DNA of 64,000 nt, from NCBI GenBank assembly GCA_009760855.2, contig WPIO01000023.1, forward strand, positions 3,416,501 to 3,480,500, read 5' to 3'. A program made the translations under genes and the position numbers. Position 1 is the stretch's first letter, and each line of letters opens with the position of its first letter. A model generated the notes under the pieces. The model made no database searches, had not been told where the DNA came from, and saw nothing but the letters and a program-made list of their open reading frames with translations. Source of the DNA: Cristatella mucedo (taxonomy: Eukaryota > Bryozoa > Phylactolaemata > Cristatellidae). Shown here piece by piece: positions 1 through 58,530 of this stretch.

Positions 1-946
1 CTTAGCTTTCTTGCCACTGGCTTGTCAATGTGCTGGTTCACCGCTAATGTTTGTTAATTCATATTTGGCACCTAGGATAACTCACACAGTTGAGACTATC
101 CGAGTATTTGACGGTACAAGTAGAGTAAAATGCATATGTGAAATAAGTGAAGCGCCCACCCCCACAAGCTATCCGACGGCCGCTGGAAAAACGACAACTC
201 TACTGAGGCCACTACATGCTCTTTTAGCTACAAAGTGTGCAAATATGCCTCGATGTGTAAGCATTATGCCATATGCAAAGCTGTCAAGCATTCTAGCAAT
301 ACGCTTTGACAGTGCTGGCTGGAGTGAGCCTGGCTAGTGAGCCTTCATTGTGCATTGTGTTGTGGTTCCCGATAGGCCGGTGTGACAGTAGCAGCAGTGG
401 CTACTGCATACTACATTACATTACTGCAACAGAGGAACATGCTGTTTTTTTTCGGTAAGACTGGCTTTGGATATGTTGATGGTGGGACCAACGGGTTGCA
501 TTGGCCAGTGGCTGCCCAAAAGCTGTGATGATTGGCTAGACTTCTATGACGATAGTGAGGCAGACAGTTGCAGTGTCGGGACTGGGGGCTGATGAGTAAG
601 AACTACGTGTTTCGGCAATGGCAGAACCGATGACTGCAGCAGCAGAAGTGACAGCTGTAATAGTATGAACTAGTAGGTACATTGCTAGAATGAAGGATGG
701 CAAGATTAGAGGTTGATTTGACTGTATTACAGGTTAGACCTGCTGGCCCACTGTGGCAGCTATTGTTTGGCCCAAGAAGAAGTTGACATGCTACAGCAGC
801 GAAGCTGGCAGTCTGGCTACCGAATTGTTAGTGCAACTGCCCAAAAAACCACAGATCTTACATCGTGCAATTATGCACTTTTACTTTGACCATATTCAAC
901 TACATAACTATACAGTAGATATGGAAGCAGAAGCACCTAATGGCGC
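1..946. other. Cubilin intron 16 sequence, no feature seen
   Basis: No CUB-like exon reads on the minus strand here, and no recognisable repeat. It is taken as the intron following exon 16. Confidence 0.6.
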
Positions 947-1018
947 CTAGAGAGAGATTAAGTTCTCTGAGGGCGCTTTATCAAGTGCATTATTATTATT
1001 ATTATTATTATTATTATA
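947..1018 (+). mobile_element. LINE-A or SINE-2 type 3' tail
   Basis: GCGCCTAGAGAGAGATTAAG, the GGGCGCTTTATCAAGTGC stretch and (ATT)n form the shared 3' terminus of LINE-A and SINE-2. Too little upstream sequence remains to tell which. It lies just below cubilin exon 16. Confidence 0.7.
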
Positions 1019-1091
1019 GCCAGCCCATTAATCACCACCTGAATGGTAATAAGCGACAATATGCTTTACGAAGCAGCATGAAGCAGCATAC

Positions 1092-28471
<27,380 letters not shown>

Positions 28472-28507
28472 GCTTCAGCAGCGAGACGCTCCGCCGGCAG
28501 ACGACGT

Positions 28508-28515
28508 TCTATATA
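28508..28515 (-). promoter_or_regulatory. TATA-like box of the cubilin promoter
   Basis: TATATAGA reads on the minus strand 37 bases upstream of the cubilin ATG, inside otherwise GC-rich DNA. If it works as a TATA box, transcription would start about 30 bases downstream and leave a very short 5' UTR. No 5' transcript evidence is available. Confidence 0.5.
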
Positions 28516-30221
28516 CTCGGGCTCGGAGAGGGCGGGGCCACTCGTGTAGGCGAGCTGTAGCGGAAGCTGCCTCCCCGTATCGCGCCTCGCGAGTGCGAGC
28601 GAATCCGGTCGTCGAGCCGAGCGTTCGCTCGAGAGGTCCGCTCGACGTTCCCAATCGACGCTCCGGCGCGACCGAGAGCGCTCGTCACCGCGGCGGCGGC
28701 GGCCAGCGTTACTGCGCTCGGCGGCGGAGCAGGCTGCGACGCGTACGAGGGCTACCGGGCGGCGATATTCCCAATTCGCAATTAGCGGATGATTAGCAGG
28801 TGCTGCCCACGTGCGCTGGTGCCGGGCTACTACCATTCGGAGACATCGCGAAGAGCCGTACTCAATTTACGCGGAGCCGCTCCTCCGAGGCGTGGATAGC
28901 GCGAGCTCGCGCGCGCGCCTGGAATCGACCCTCGGCAGGGATGAGATGCTGATTCCGCGACAGGCCGAATGAGCTCGGCCGGCGCGCTTACGCAAGTGAG
29001 CGAACGATACCTCGCCGGGCTCTCTCCCTCTCCGCGCACGAGGGCCGCAGGCAGTGCACGACGTCGGGCCGCCGCCGTGCCGCTCTGCCGTCTTCGAGGG
29101 CTCATGCGGCTAGACCTGCGCTCGCTGCATAGGCTGGCGACTAAATCCGAACGGGAAACGCCCGCCGCCACGCAGAGCAGACGAAGCGGCCCTCAAACCT
29201 CGGTCTCGTGCAACCCGGCTAAGAGGAATCTCGCGACAGGCGCTCGATTCGCGCGGGCGCGAGGGGGCCCTGAACTGCTCGCTGTGTCGTAGTCGTGCGC
29301 ATCCTTCGCTGACTGTTGCTGCCGCCGTTTCCGGTTTCGTGTCGTCGCCGCAGCTGAAACAGGCCACTAGGCGAGGGAGCTCTCAGCCGCCCGTCAGCTA
29401 GGGAGCCGGACCTGGCACTGAATTGGGCTTAACGAGACAGCTCGTCGTCAGAAGAAAGAAGGCGACTGCGCGTACAGCGGAGCCGTGAGGTCGGCTTTTC
29501 CGGACACCGGGTGGACGCAGCAACTGGGCGGGTCGTTTCGTTCGCCAGTAATTTCAAAATAGCTGTTTTGGGGTACTGTGGCGTTAAGTTCAAATGTTAT
29601 CTGCATAGTAGGCCACTCGCTGGATGATGCTTCAATGGCTTACAAGAAGTGTTTATTTTCGAGCCGGAGCGATCGCAGACCTATCGGCGATCGATCGAGG
29701 CGCGTCGTACGCACTGGCGTGGACATGGTGGAGTGAGGCTGGATTCGCGACTATCCGCACAAACTCACCGGCCATCCTCTTTTTTGTGATTACGCGTTTG
29801 CGATTTCTCGTTCGTCCGCTCGAACCTATTTCAACCATTACCGCTTGCTCGATGCACGTGCCTCTGTGCTAACGAAGCCGTAACGCGATCGGACTGAAAA
29901 AATCGAGCTGTGGCGGCTATAGGAAGACACCATGCAAGATTCGATGACCGCTCGAAGAAGCTCTCGAGAGCTTCTCAGGCCGCGCATGAGCATGGCTGGT
30001 GGCGGGCTCAAGCGCAGGTGGCTTTAAGAGCGCTCTCTGTCAAGTTGCCAACCAGGTCAGGAGGAATGGCGGCGTTACGAAATGGAGTCGCTTTATCGCG
30101 CGCGCTCAAATTTACCGCTGAAGACGTGGGCGCATGCTACGAGTACAAAGGTCCTTGGGCCGTCGGTACGTGCGGGCTCGCTCGCTCGCCGACGGGCCTA
30201 GAGTTCTGCAAAGTCGGTGAG

Positions 30222-30395
30222 CCATGATGGCACACCAGGTAAGGCGGTTGCTTTCACGACCTTGGTCCCGAGGTCGTGGGTTCGATTCCTGCGGTGGGCG
30301 ATTCTATATCGCCACTGCAAACGGTGGTGATAGCCGTAAAGGCTCTTCTGTCGCTATACAAAAAGAGGCTGTTTGATCAGCTAGGATTTATTTAT
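30222..30395 (+). mobile_element. SINE-1 (tRNA-derived)
   Basis: A well-preserved copy: tRNA-like head with box B GGGTTCGATTCC near 30280, body AGCCGTAAAGGCTCTTCTGT, then AGGCTGTTTGATCAGCTAGG and a T/A-rich tail. No tRNA cloverleaf is maintained, so this is a SINE and not a tRNA gene. Confidence 0.88.
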
Positions 30396-31446
30396 TTATT
30401 TTATTTAAGTAGGCGATCGCATTAATCTCGGCGGACGGGGGCATGGACCGTCCGTCAGACTCGGAAGCTTTGCTGCCAAGCCTCGCTCTACGCGTGCAAC
30501 GGCCGCTTTCCGGTGCCTGTGCAGAGGCACTCGGCACCCAAGCCACTTGCGGCGTCTCGCTTCGGCGTCGCTTTCCGCGGGAATGACGAATTACGCATCG
30601 TCTGCTAGATTCGCATTAGGCTGGCTAAGACTTGCTCACGCTTTAAGCTACTCGTCGTCTGCTGGCCGGGCCGGCCAATGTTTGCTCGGAGCTGCACTCC
30701 TGGACCAATTAATTGGCGACGAAGAGGAGGCCAGTAGCAGAAGTGCTCCAAGCGCGCCTGGAGCGATTTGCGGGGCCGTGCGAAGATGCACGCGTGCGAA
30801 ATTGCGACGGTGGAAAGTTCGCTGTAGCCTTGCAGCAAGGGCGTAGAATCGGTAGCGAAACGTCCACTTGCTGCGTGCTTCGTCCGGCGATGCTGATTAT
30901 AGAGCAAAACCAAGTGTTGGCAGTTTGATCAATAGCGCTCATATTTCGTTGAATTGTTCCGGAAACTGACTTATAAGACTACGCCCTTGGACTCAATACC
31001 TGACGATCGCATCGAATTGGAAATGCCGCGAGGTCGAAAATACTTCCGGTCTCAATAAAGTCTCGCTTGCCGGCCGCAAAACCGATAATGTATGCTGACA
31101 GAAGCTGCTGAATGTTCTCAATACAAGATATTTCACGATTTTTTCATCTTAGCTGTCACAGTGAAGGATTCGCAGTGAACGGTGGCGCCAGCTAAACCAG
31201 CCGGATTATAGCGGATAATCATTATTCGAGATTATGAGATTGAACGATAGTTTATGGCCGAGACCGTTTAAAAAGCCGGCTCCCTGAGATAGGCAGGAGT
31301 TGGGATTCCAGACTCGCTGTTGCTAGTTTAAGCTCTAGGCGACAGAGTCATCGGTGAACGTCCTGGCCGCTGTTGAAGGCTTGTAGCCATCCATTGCTGT
31401 AAAATAAACTTGCCTACATTATGGATAAGGACTCGATATTTTAAGG

Positions 31447-31633
31447 CTGAGGTTCTCAATCCTTCTATTGTCGCGACCCTTTAATACAGTTCCTCATGAT
31501 GAGGCGACCCCCAACCATAAAATTATTGTGTGCAAAATGTGGAAATGCGTGTTTTCCGATGGTCTTATGCGATCCCAGTGAAAGGTGCGTTCCATTCCCA
31601 AAGGGGTCACGACCCACAGGTTGAGAACCGCCG
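31447..31633. mobile_element. Short non-autonomous hAT element, SPIN-like
   Basis: A 187-bp element has imperfect inverted ends (CTGAGGTTCTCAA on the left, TTGAGAACCGCCG on the right). It is flanked by near-identical 8-bp direct repeats (TTTTAAGG and TGTTAAGG), the hAT signature. The ends and the interior (GCGACCCTTTAATACAGTTC, GGTCTTATGCGATCCC, GGGGTCACGACCCACAGG) are those I recall for the SPIN (Space Invader) family. It carries no coding capacity. The family assignment is from memory and should be checked by search. Confidence 0.85.
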
Positions 31634-31967
31634 TGTTAAGGTATGGGCGCTCTTCGTCGTCACCGTGTTTCTGCTTCTGTCGGCGTGCTTGCGTGCATCG
31701 GTACAGCACCTTCGAGTAGCTAGCCGCGATACAAGATTCCGGCGTCACCACTATTTGTGTCACGCGGCTGACACTCCGCACCGTTACGAGAGCTGCTTAT
31801 TGCGGCCTAGTTCTGACCTATCGTGGAAGCCACGTAACACATTTCTAACAGCGGCCAGTCGACCGACCTTGTGAGAGTTACGCCTTGACGTGTGCCCGCT
31901 CTTTTCTTCGTGTCTCGTGGTTTTGAAAGCCGGCCTTTAACCCCCTTCCCTACTTTAAATTAAATTA

Positions 31968-32215
31968 AATCCTAGCTGATTAAACAGTCTCGTTTTGTAT
32001 AGCGACAGAAGAGCCTTTACGGCTATCACCGCCGCTTGCAGCGGCGATAAAGGATCGCCCACCGCAGGAATCGAACCCACGACCTCGGGACTGAGGGTGT
32101 GAAAGCAACCACCGTACCTACACTAATAATAATAATAATAATAATGCACTTAATCAAGTGCATTATTATTATTATTATTATTAGTGTGCCATCGCGGCAC
32201 GAAACCAGCTGCGCG
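31968..32215 (-). mobile_element. SINE-1 (tRNA-derived), split by a palindrome
   Basis: The minus strand reads a tRNA-like head (box B GTGGGTTCGATTCCTGCGG), the SINE-1 body (AGCCGTAAAGGCTCTTCTG) and the end near AATCAGCTAGGATTTA. The head is interrupted at 32121-32186. Confidence 0.85.
32121..32186. repeat. Perfect inverted repeat of two LINE tails
   Basis: Two 31-base arms (32121-32151 and 32156-32186) are exactly complementary around a 4-base spacer. Each arm is the LINE-A terminus AAGTGC plus seven ATT units. The palindrome splits the 5' part of a minus-strand SINE-1. Confidence 0.9.
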
Positions 32216-34809
32216 TACGTTAGCAATAAATATTCTTGTGACGAGAAAGCTATCTTTTAAGGCGAACAAGGCGGACAGATTAGGGCAGCGAATTAGTATA
32301 GAGCATGCTATCGACCCATACCGGGTCGCGTAGATCGGCCAGCAACCATCAGCGGGTAACAAAATCGAGCCGATGCCTGCGGGCCATTAGCAGATAAGAG
32401 AGAGCCTGTAGGACGGATGGGCGGGCCCTACTGCCAGAGCAGTACGATCCTTTGCGACTTCACGGCATACCCGGTCTTTTCGTTGTGCTGCAGCACGGGA
32501 ATGAAGGACACTCTCCCCGACGGCCATGAGAAGTTCTCTTCAACTTTGCTGCTTTAACCTTTTCGAAAACGTTCTTGTCGCATAAACCCTATGAAAGTAC
32601 CGTGCATTTTTGTTTTCTTCACGTGACTGCAATTTAATGCTCAAGCGGCCGTTGTGTAACATTTTAAGTTGACTTTGACCCTTCGACAGTCTGGGCTGTT
32701 TTTTAGGCAGCTTGAAACGGCAACGGTGATAAGGAAATTCTGGGTTTAAAGCATTTCAGTGCCTAGATGGGCTTTGAGTGAAAACATACTCAATGTGCAC
32801 ATCAGCATAACATTGGATTCATCGGCATACCTCAAGGACAGTCGCAGTTAACCATCATACCGGTGCAGACTGGTCAAAGATCCCGTTAACGTTGCTAGGG
32901 CACCAAAGATGACTCTCTTAAGTAAGGTCTAAGAGAGTTGACTTGCATAACTGTAGCGAGAGCCCTCGTAGCTAGTGAAAAGTAATGAAGAGTATGAACG
33001 TTAGGACTAGATGGAGGCTGAGGAGTGATTACTTACTATAGAGACCATTTATGGCAGAACTTATGCATTAACACCTTGCGTTTCTTTGGCTATATGGCAA
33101 TGGCAGGTCAGTGTGTCACTTCATTTTGTTTTAGTGCTCTTTGAAGCTCAATTTTGCTCCACTGAGCTGTGCTTAACGTCAATTGTGCTCAGATTTCAAT
33201 GCGATATTGCCTCGTCGTGACGCCAGCTGGGAAGAACAGCAATTCTCGAGCTGTCGTCCGTGGCTTGAGTATGCGTGCAGATGTGAATATATGCAATCGC
33301 TACCCTTCTGCAGCCCAATACCGTGCATAGTGCGGAGCGAGGACTGCTTGGATGGGTGGCTTTGGATTGATAATGGTGAATGAATGAATGGATGGTTTTG
33401 ACTACAGAAAAAGAGAATCAATTGTAAGAGACATAGCTGCATGCAAATATTTTTTCTGGAACAGGAACTCCAGAAACGTTTCAATAATTTCAAAGTCTCC
33501 TATTAGTACAGCTGCCATCTTCAGTAGTTATAATGAGCAACATGCTAACAGAAAATCTAAAATTAGTTTTCTACATAATTACAAGACGATATTTACATGG
33601 GAGTAGCCTCTTAAAGATAGAATAGTGGGTTTTTATCCAAGGATACAGTTTTTAAAATTTTTGAAACTTAACAACTTTACTTGTGGGTTTAAGTCATCAA
33701 GCAGGTAACTCAGTATTGTGAGCTGCGAGCGTTGGGAAATCCGCTAAGGATCTTCAGTCGCCATACGAAAGAGGCCTCTGAATCATCCATTTTTGCTGTA
33801 CTTTACTGAAATTTAGCAAATAATTTTTCGGGCACAGGTGAGGCGAGAATTGCATATCCGAAGGTGAAGACTTGGCACTATTTTAAGCACAAGTTAGAAA
33901 ATACTCAGGAACCAGTTCAAAAATACTCAGGAAGTTAAGTCATTGCCCATATTTTATCAATTCATCAAAAAAATAAGAATAAGTTTATTTAATTTTGTCA
34001 TCAAGTACCACAGGATATGTTATGTATGAATTATTATACAGATGGTGGAATTTTTCACTTTGGAGGTAGGAGAATGCCAAGGACTAGGCAGGGTAATTTG
34101 TATTCCGAAAATGATCTCCAAAAAGTGTTAAATGAGAGCGCAATAACATAATGTGGCGTCTTGATAGTTGAACCCAGTCATAGATAGCGTAAGTGCTGGT
34201 CATCCGGAGTACAGAATACCGTAGTACTGAGCCACGCGTTAATTAAACTGAGCAAACTTCGGACACGAATAGTCGAAGATTAAAACTCTCTTCATTAGTC
34301 GGACTTCATTGGTTGAAGTTCGGGCGACTTAAGCTCCTTAAAAGACCTACAGGTTAAGCATTTCCATGCCGAGCTTTTTTTCCAGCCTGGATACAGTACT
34401 CTAGATTTATGGGTCACAGTTCAAATAAACTGACACATTTCTTGTAACTATGCTCGAATGCTGCAGCTTTCGTTACTTGCAGGTGTCTGAGGGTTGTAGT
34501 GATAAGAGCGTTTTAACTATTCTTAATTAAAATCCATGTCCATCAACCAGAAAAAATAGATACGGTATAAATCATCAATTATGACAATGGGTCTCGGTCT
34601 ATGTGTCAAGGGAACATTAATTTGTTCATAAGCAAATACACTGTAGAGGTGGAAGCTGACAGACCACTCTGCCTTCGCTTACCCGCGATCCACTCGACAA
34701 AACTCACTTCTAGCTCTAAAAAAAGGTTCGAGTCACTACGTGCGAAAAGTGCTTGAAAGTCTGCAGTGGCATTGATAAGTGAAGAGGGTAAACTTGTTTG
34801 AAGCTAGAC

Positions 34810-34815
34810 TTTATT
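34810..34815 (-). terminator. Polyadenylation signal for DRC11
   Basis: AATAAA reads on the minus strand 318 bases beyond the DRC11 stop codon. It is the first clear match downstream of the stop and gives a 3' UTR of roughly 340 bases. Confidence 0.6.
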
Positions 34816-35132
34816 TGAACTGCAGTACCTCAAAATGCAGATTCTACGCTGATCCACATGTTAAGGCATACTTAGGCAGCTTAGCAAAGTAATGAAATCT
34901 GCAGGGGTCGAAAGCAGTTGTTCCTGCGATTTTAGCCTGCTCACGGCATAGCTGAATGTCACTTCCGAGCCTCTTATGGCACTGCGGTGAACGGTATCGA
35001 GTATAAAGCAGTCGATGTTGAGGTCTGAATCTGTTGCAACGTGGACCGCCGAGTTCCATTTCATTAGGGAAGCCAAGCACATTCTGCCGACCTGTGACGA
35101 TCGTGAAAATGAAAACTCACGAGCTCGCTTCA

Positions 35133-54380
<19,248 letters not shown>

Positions 54381-54459
54381 ATTAAAGCAATCAGTATACA
54401 GACATAACAAAGCTGGAATGTGAACCACACATTAGATCAGCCATAGCCGAGGCAGCGCC

Positions 54460-54472
54460 GTTGCTAGGCTAA
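54460..54472 (-). promoter_or_regulatory. X-box-like RFX site upstream of DRC11
   Basis: The minus strand reads TTAGCC-T-AGCAAC, 80-92 bases upstream of the DRC11 ATG. The RFX X-box consensus is GTNRCC, a spacer of 0-3, then RGYAAC: the right half matches fully and the left half at five of six positions. RFX factors drive ciliary genes, so the site fits the gene it precedes. Confidence 0.5.
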
Positions 54473-56594
54473 GTGCTCTCTAATAAGAGGAGGTACGAAT
54501 AACTAACCTCCACTTCCTGCATCTCTCCTGACGCCCGTGTCGCTCGCTCTCTTTGTGGAATGTTTCGGTAGCACACTGCTTAGGTATAGCAGTGAGCGTG
54601 TAGCATTTTAGATAATTTATTTCAGGTATCTATAGAAAGTAATTTATTGCTGCAGACGCTCTTTCTGGACAGGCAGGTGCGTGCACGCGGCAGGAGCCTG
54701 GTGCCTGCCGTTTCGCTTGCTTAGTGGGGAAAGCCGCGGAGGATTATTTGTTGCCTAACATGTTCAAAAAGCAGACGTTTGGTGCAGTTCCCGGAGCATA
54801 TTTCATGTGCATCTACTGCCGCGCCATGTACATACGCTTGCCTTTGGCTCCAGCCAGCCGCTTCGATGCCCCAGTCCCTATTGAAACGGCGACGTACTAT
54901 ATCGGCCAGATTATCGCTTCATATATATTTATTATTCGTGGTTCCTTCATTATAACGCTAGTAATCTATTATTTGATTATCTTTAGTTGGTTGTCATACA
55001 AGCCGAAGCTATGTAATATTTATTGAGTCGTGCTCTGGGAGTTGTACTGGACCTCGATTCAGCCAGCTGAGAAACGCCGTCCGGACGCCTTACTGTGTGT
55101 CGTGGCTGCTGTTGCATGCTGGCAATGAAATGCATGCATGCTGTTAATGAAAGCCTGTAAACCTCCGTTGCTGTCGAATAGATTTATCTGCGCTTTTTAT
55201 GTCACAATATCAGTGCTGTTCATTGCTGAAGTGTCCTGCTGCTGTCGGCATACCTGCATGCATTGATGCTGCGACTATAAGTTGCTAGCCGCGGTTCAAG
55301 CGTTCAGGGCTTCGCCGGTATTTTTATTTCGTCCTCTGGTACCCAGCATCGCTACGAGTGTTGTGCTTTGGGCCTAGTTCTGTGCGCACGCGGAAGCCGC
55401 TACACCCCGTTTGTAGCACAATGCCAACAGACCGTTGCTGTCCCATGCTTTAGGTTAGTTGTTATACTGCCTGCAAGCTAACGATACTGATATTTTACAG
55501 CTAGATATGCAGCAGCGGTGGTACCATGTTTCTTTAGAGAACGCTGCAGCCAGGAGGCTCAATCGTCCGTCGAAATCATCTACACTAAACCGTAGATTCG
55601 GCCAGCAATTAGTCGCTATATCAAGTCATTGGAGTACCTCAGGCTAGCAGGCGTCTGACGTGCTAGGAGTAAATTCATCTGCACAACCACTTTTTGCAAG
55701 AAAGAGTTGTGCTGGTTGGGCTCCTTTATTTTGCTTCTCTGCTCCAACGCTGCTTGCAGCGATGTTTCGCGGATTGCCGTGACCCACAGCAATAATAAAT
55801 TTATATAGCGGTAAAAGATACAAACATTTCTTTCCATGTACTTTATTATGCTGACGAGAAAACCTGTCAATAAGTCAGTGATAACATTCACCAAATCAGA
55901 ACTCACAAACACACGAAAGGCAATTGGCATGGATAAAACAAAAGATTGTTATGGGCAGTTGACGGCAATTTCGGAAAAATTGTCACATGACTCAGAAGAC
56001 CTGCATAACTGAGTTGTGCGACAATATTTCCGAGTAGAGAAAAGCCAGAGCAGCTGGCTGGTCACATGCTGGATCTTCTCCTTATTTCAAGCACCGCATT
56101 TAAACGCGATATAAACCCTTGCTCATTAAAAGACAACTTGATAACGCAGCATAGGCGCCCAAGTGTTAATTTAATAGGAGACTTACCGGTTCCAGAGCCA
56201 AGTGAGACTCTGAGAGAGAAAACGACCTGAATTGCATAACGAAAATAGCACATCGATTCAATTATGAACCCAATGAAAAGTGACCTGAAAGCTTAGGTGC
56301 ATGTTGAGTCCGTCCAACGATACCAAAATGTGTTAATACCTAGACACGAGAATAGTACTAGCGATGCGTAAAGAATCAGCAAAAAAGAACCAGAGAATCG
56401 TGAGGCCAGTTTTAAACCGCGGAGTGCTATATCTAAGAAGGCAGCTTCGATGTGTGCCGCTTCATTAAAAGTAACGTGACTTTGTATTAAACTCGGGCAA
56501 CATATTCCCATATGCGACTGGAGACACTAAATAGCCTGATGCGACAATTTGCATATGATCTCTTGCTTGCAGCCAATTGCTAAGCCAAATCCTT

Positions 56595-56760
56595 TAAGTC
56601 TAGCTGATTTAACAGCCTCATTTGTATTTCGGCAGAAGAGCCGACGTGGCAATCACCATCGTGTCTATCGGTCAATAAAGGATCGCCCACTGACGAACTC
56701 TAACCTATGACCCGGGTCGTGAATGCCTTACCCCTGGACCAAGACACTGGGGCTACGCTT
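56595..56760 (-). mobile_element. SINE-1
   Basis: Minus-strand copy: tail AATCAGCTAGACTTA, body GGCTCTTCTGCCGAAATAC, and a decayed tRNA-like head near 56690-56760. Confidence 0.8.
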
Positions 56761-57924
56761 GACTCAACTAAGAGCGCCTAGCTCATTTCTATTTAACGAA
56801 TGGAAGCATAAGCACTCGCGATGGTAGCTAATTGAAGACTTTCTTCGACGTTAAATGTTTCACAGGTGTATGTCGTGCCAAATCTGAATACTGTGTAGAA
56901 TAGACAGTTTAGACTAACGGATGGGAATGGAAAAGCGACTAAACCTTTCCCTTTTGGATGCTGTCTGGGTTTTACTTCAAGCTGCACATTGGGGACACTT
57001 TTTATATAGCTAGGGCAGTGAGATGGCTGGAATTGCGGGGCATTCATATTAAGCTCCGCCGTTTTTATAAGGGCCTGCGTTCTGCATTTAGAATTTCCCA
57101 TTCCTCTAGGCTCTACAAAATTGGCTTTTGTTGTTTACTCAACTTAATGGCTATACCTTATAAAAATTTGAATACCTACCAGCGTTAAGATTAGAAGTTA
57201 ACGAAAAGGAAAACATAAATTTTTGAAAGTCTTAACCTCTAAGTTAGCACCAAATTATATCAAAACGCTATAGAAAGAGTTGTGGTACTGTATTTATAGT
57301 TTGTAATGGAGGCTTAAGTGCCTAAAAGTAAAGTCAATAACTTGGGAGTGCTGCAAAATAAAGCGGATGCTGCTGCTCAGTTCAATAATAATATAAATGT
57401 ACGCCGAGGCCAGATATAGACTGAAATGAAAAAGGAATCTCAAAGAAGCCGAATAAGCATCGATGAATCGTTGATACAGCACCAAACTTAGCTCTCTTAA
57501 GGAAAGGGGTGTTGTCGCTCCAAATCGGCCAATGGAGTGACGGCAATTGGTCCGAGTAGGGAAAGGGTAAGCTAAAAAGCATTGCTATAAGAGGGGAACT
57601 TGAGCCCCACTACAGCGAGTGGAGACGCCTTCCGAAATGAATTATCCAAAGTTATCCTTGATGAATGAGCACTGAGCACTGAGCTCTGAGTGGTCTGACC
57701 GATACAGCTGCCGTGACTAACCGTTCCTTCTCTGCTTCTCTGCTCCTCTGAGAGCGACAGCGAGCGTGGACAGCAGTTGGCATGGGGCACCGTGACGCAG
57801 ATACCTCGAGCCGGCCTCCGCCACCTTTCACTAGCTCTCTCACACGCCCAGTCGATCGGGCTGCTATGGGCCGCCATGCAGAGTGCGTCTGGGCAGCTCT
57901 CCGTCGTAATTTAAATCAACAATT

Positions 57925-58407
57925 TTGAAAATGCAAAACTACCTTGATCCTTTGCCGTTGGACTGGATGGAGAAAATTTTGGCTCGAGTGGATAAGTGCA
58001 TCGTTTACAGGCCGTCATTAGCTGGGCTTTACGACAGCTATCAATGGATTGATGTAAATCTTAAAATCCATGTTGTTACACTCGTCGTTCACTGCAAGCC
58101 TAATATTGGTGCAACACTGAAGCGAGAAGAACTAGAACAAGGTCAACCAGCGTTGGTGTTTGCTCAATTTAGAGTAAAGTCGTCGACGGTTTTTCGCCTA
58201 ACCTCTGGGCTAGGTCTGCAAAGACCAACACCGCCTGGCGACCTGATATCATTGTTCTACCCGAAGCGCCTGCCAGCTTCAATGGCAACAATTATTTCAA
58301 AAATCTCTTCACCTTACGATTGCTTACAGATGGTCAAAACATACGCAGTCTCTTTGACGTCAGTTTCAAAACTTCTATCCTCACCTTCTCCATCCTCGGC
58401 TGATTGA
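57925..58407 (+). other. Open frame of 160 codons, unassigned
   Basis: An ATG-initiated frame encodes MKMQNYLDPLPLDWMEKILA and onward, ending in SSPSPSSAD just inside a SINE-2. I recognise no domain. The length is near what chance gives in 64 kb on six frames, and no splice partners or promoter are evident. It could be a decayed retroelement ORF or noise. Confidence 0.25.
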
Positions 58408-58530
58408 CCGCTTAAGGTGCTCGTCCCGACCAAGGTCAAGGTGAATGCAGTCGATTACCGAGATCGTGGACTCGAACCCCGTGGCATAGGTGAAGCGCCT
58501 GAATAGAGATTTAGTTCTCTTAGGTCACTA
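58401..58530 (+). mobile_element. SINE-2 (tRNA-derived, LINE-like 3' tail)
   Basis: A second SINE-2 copy with GACCGCTTAAGGTGCTCGTC, a box B GACTCGAACCCC and the same GTGAAGCGCCTGAATAGAGA end. Its head overlaps the last codons of the unassigned ORF at 57925. Confidence 0.78.

Larger units (their letters stand above)
28520..34800. other. Intergenic region between cubilin and DRC11
   Basis: It runs from the cubilin 5' end to the DRC11 3' end, the two genes being in tandem on the minus strand. It holds CpG-rich promoter DNA, a SINE-1, the SPIN-like element and the split SINE. The stretch 32220-34800 is AT-richer and shows no gene or repeat that I recognise. Confidence 0.75.

Noticed and set aside
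11-337. Plus-strand frame with RVFDGTS, reminiscent of a CUB motif
   Set aside because: It is on the wrong strand for cubilin, lacks CUB cysteines and has no splice partner; the likeness is by chance.
29910-30227. Plus-strand frame upstream of cubilin as a divergent gene
   Set aside because: There is no recognisable domain, no splice context, and it overlaps GC-rich promoter-type DNA ending in a SINE.
30222-30300. Possible tRNA gene (box A/B-like sequence)
   Set aside because: The same head recurs with a shared non-tRNA body at many places, and a cloverleaf is not maintained, so it is a SINE.
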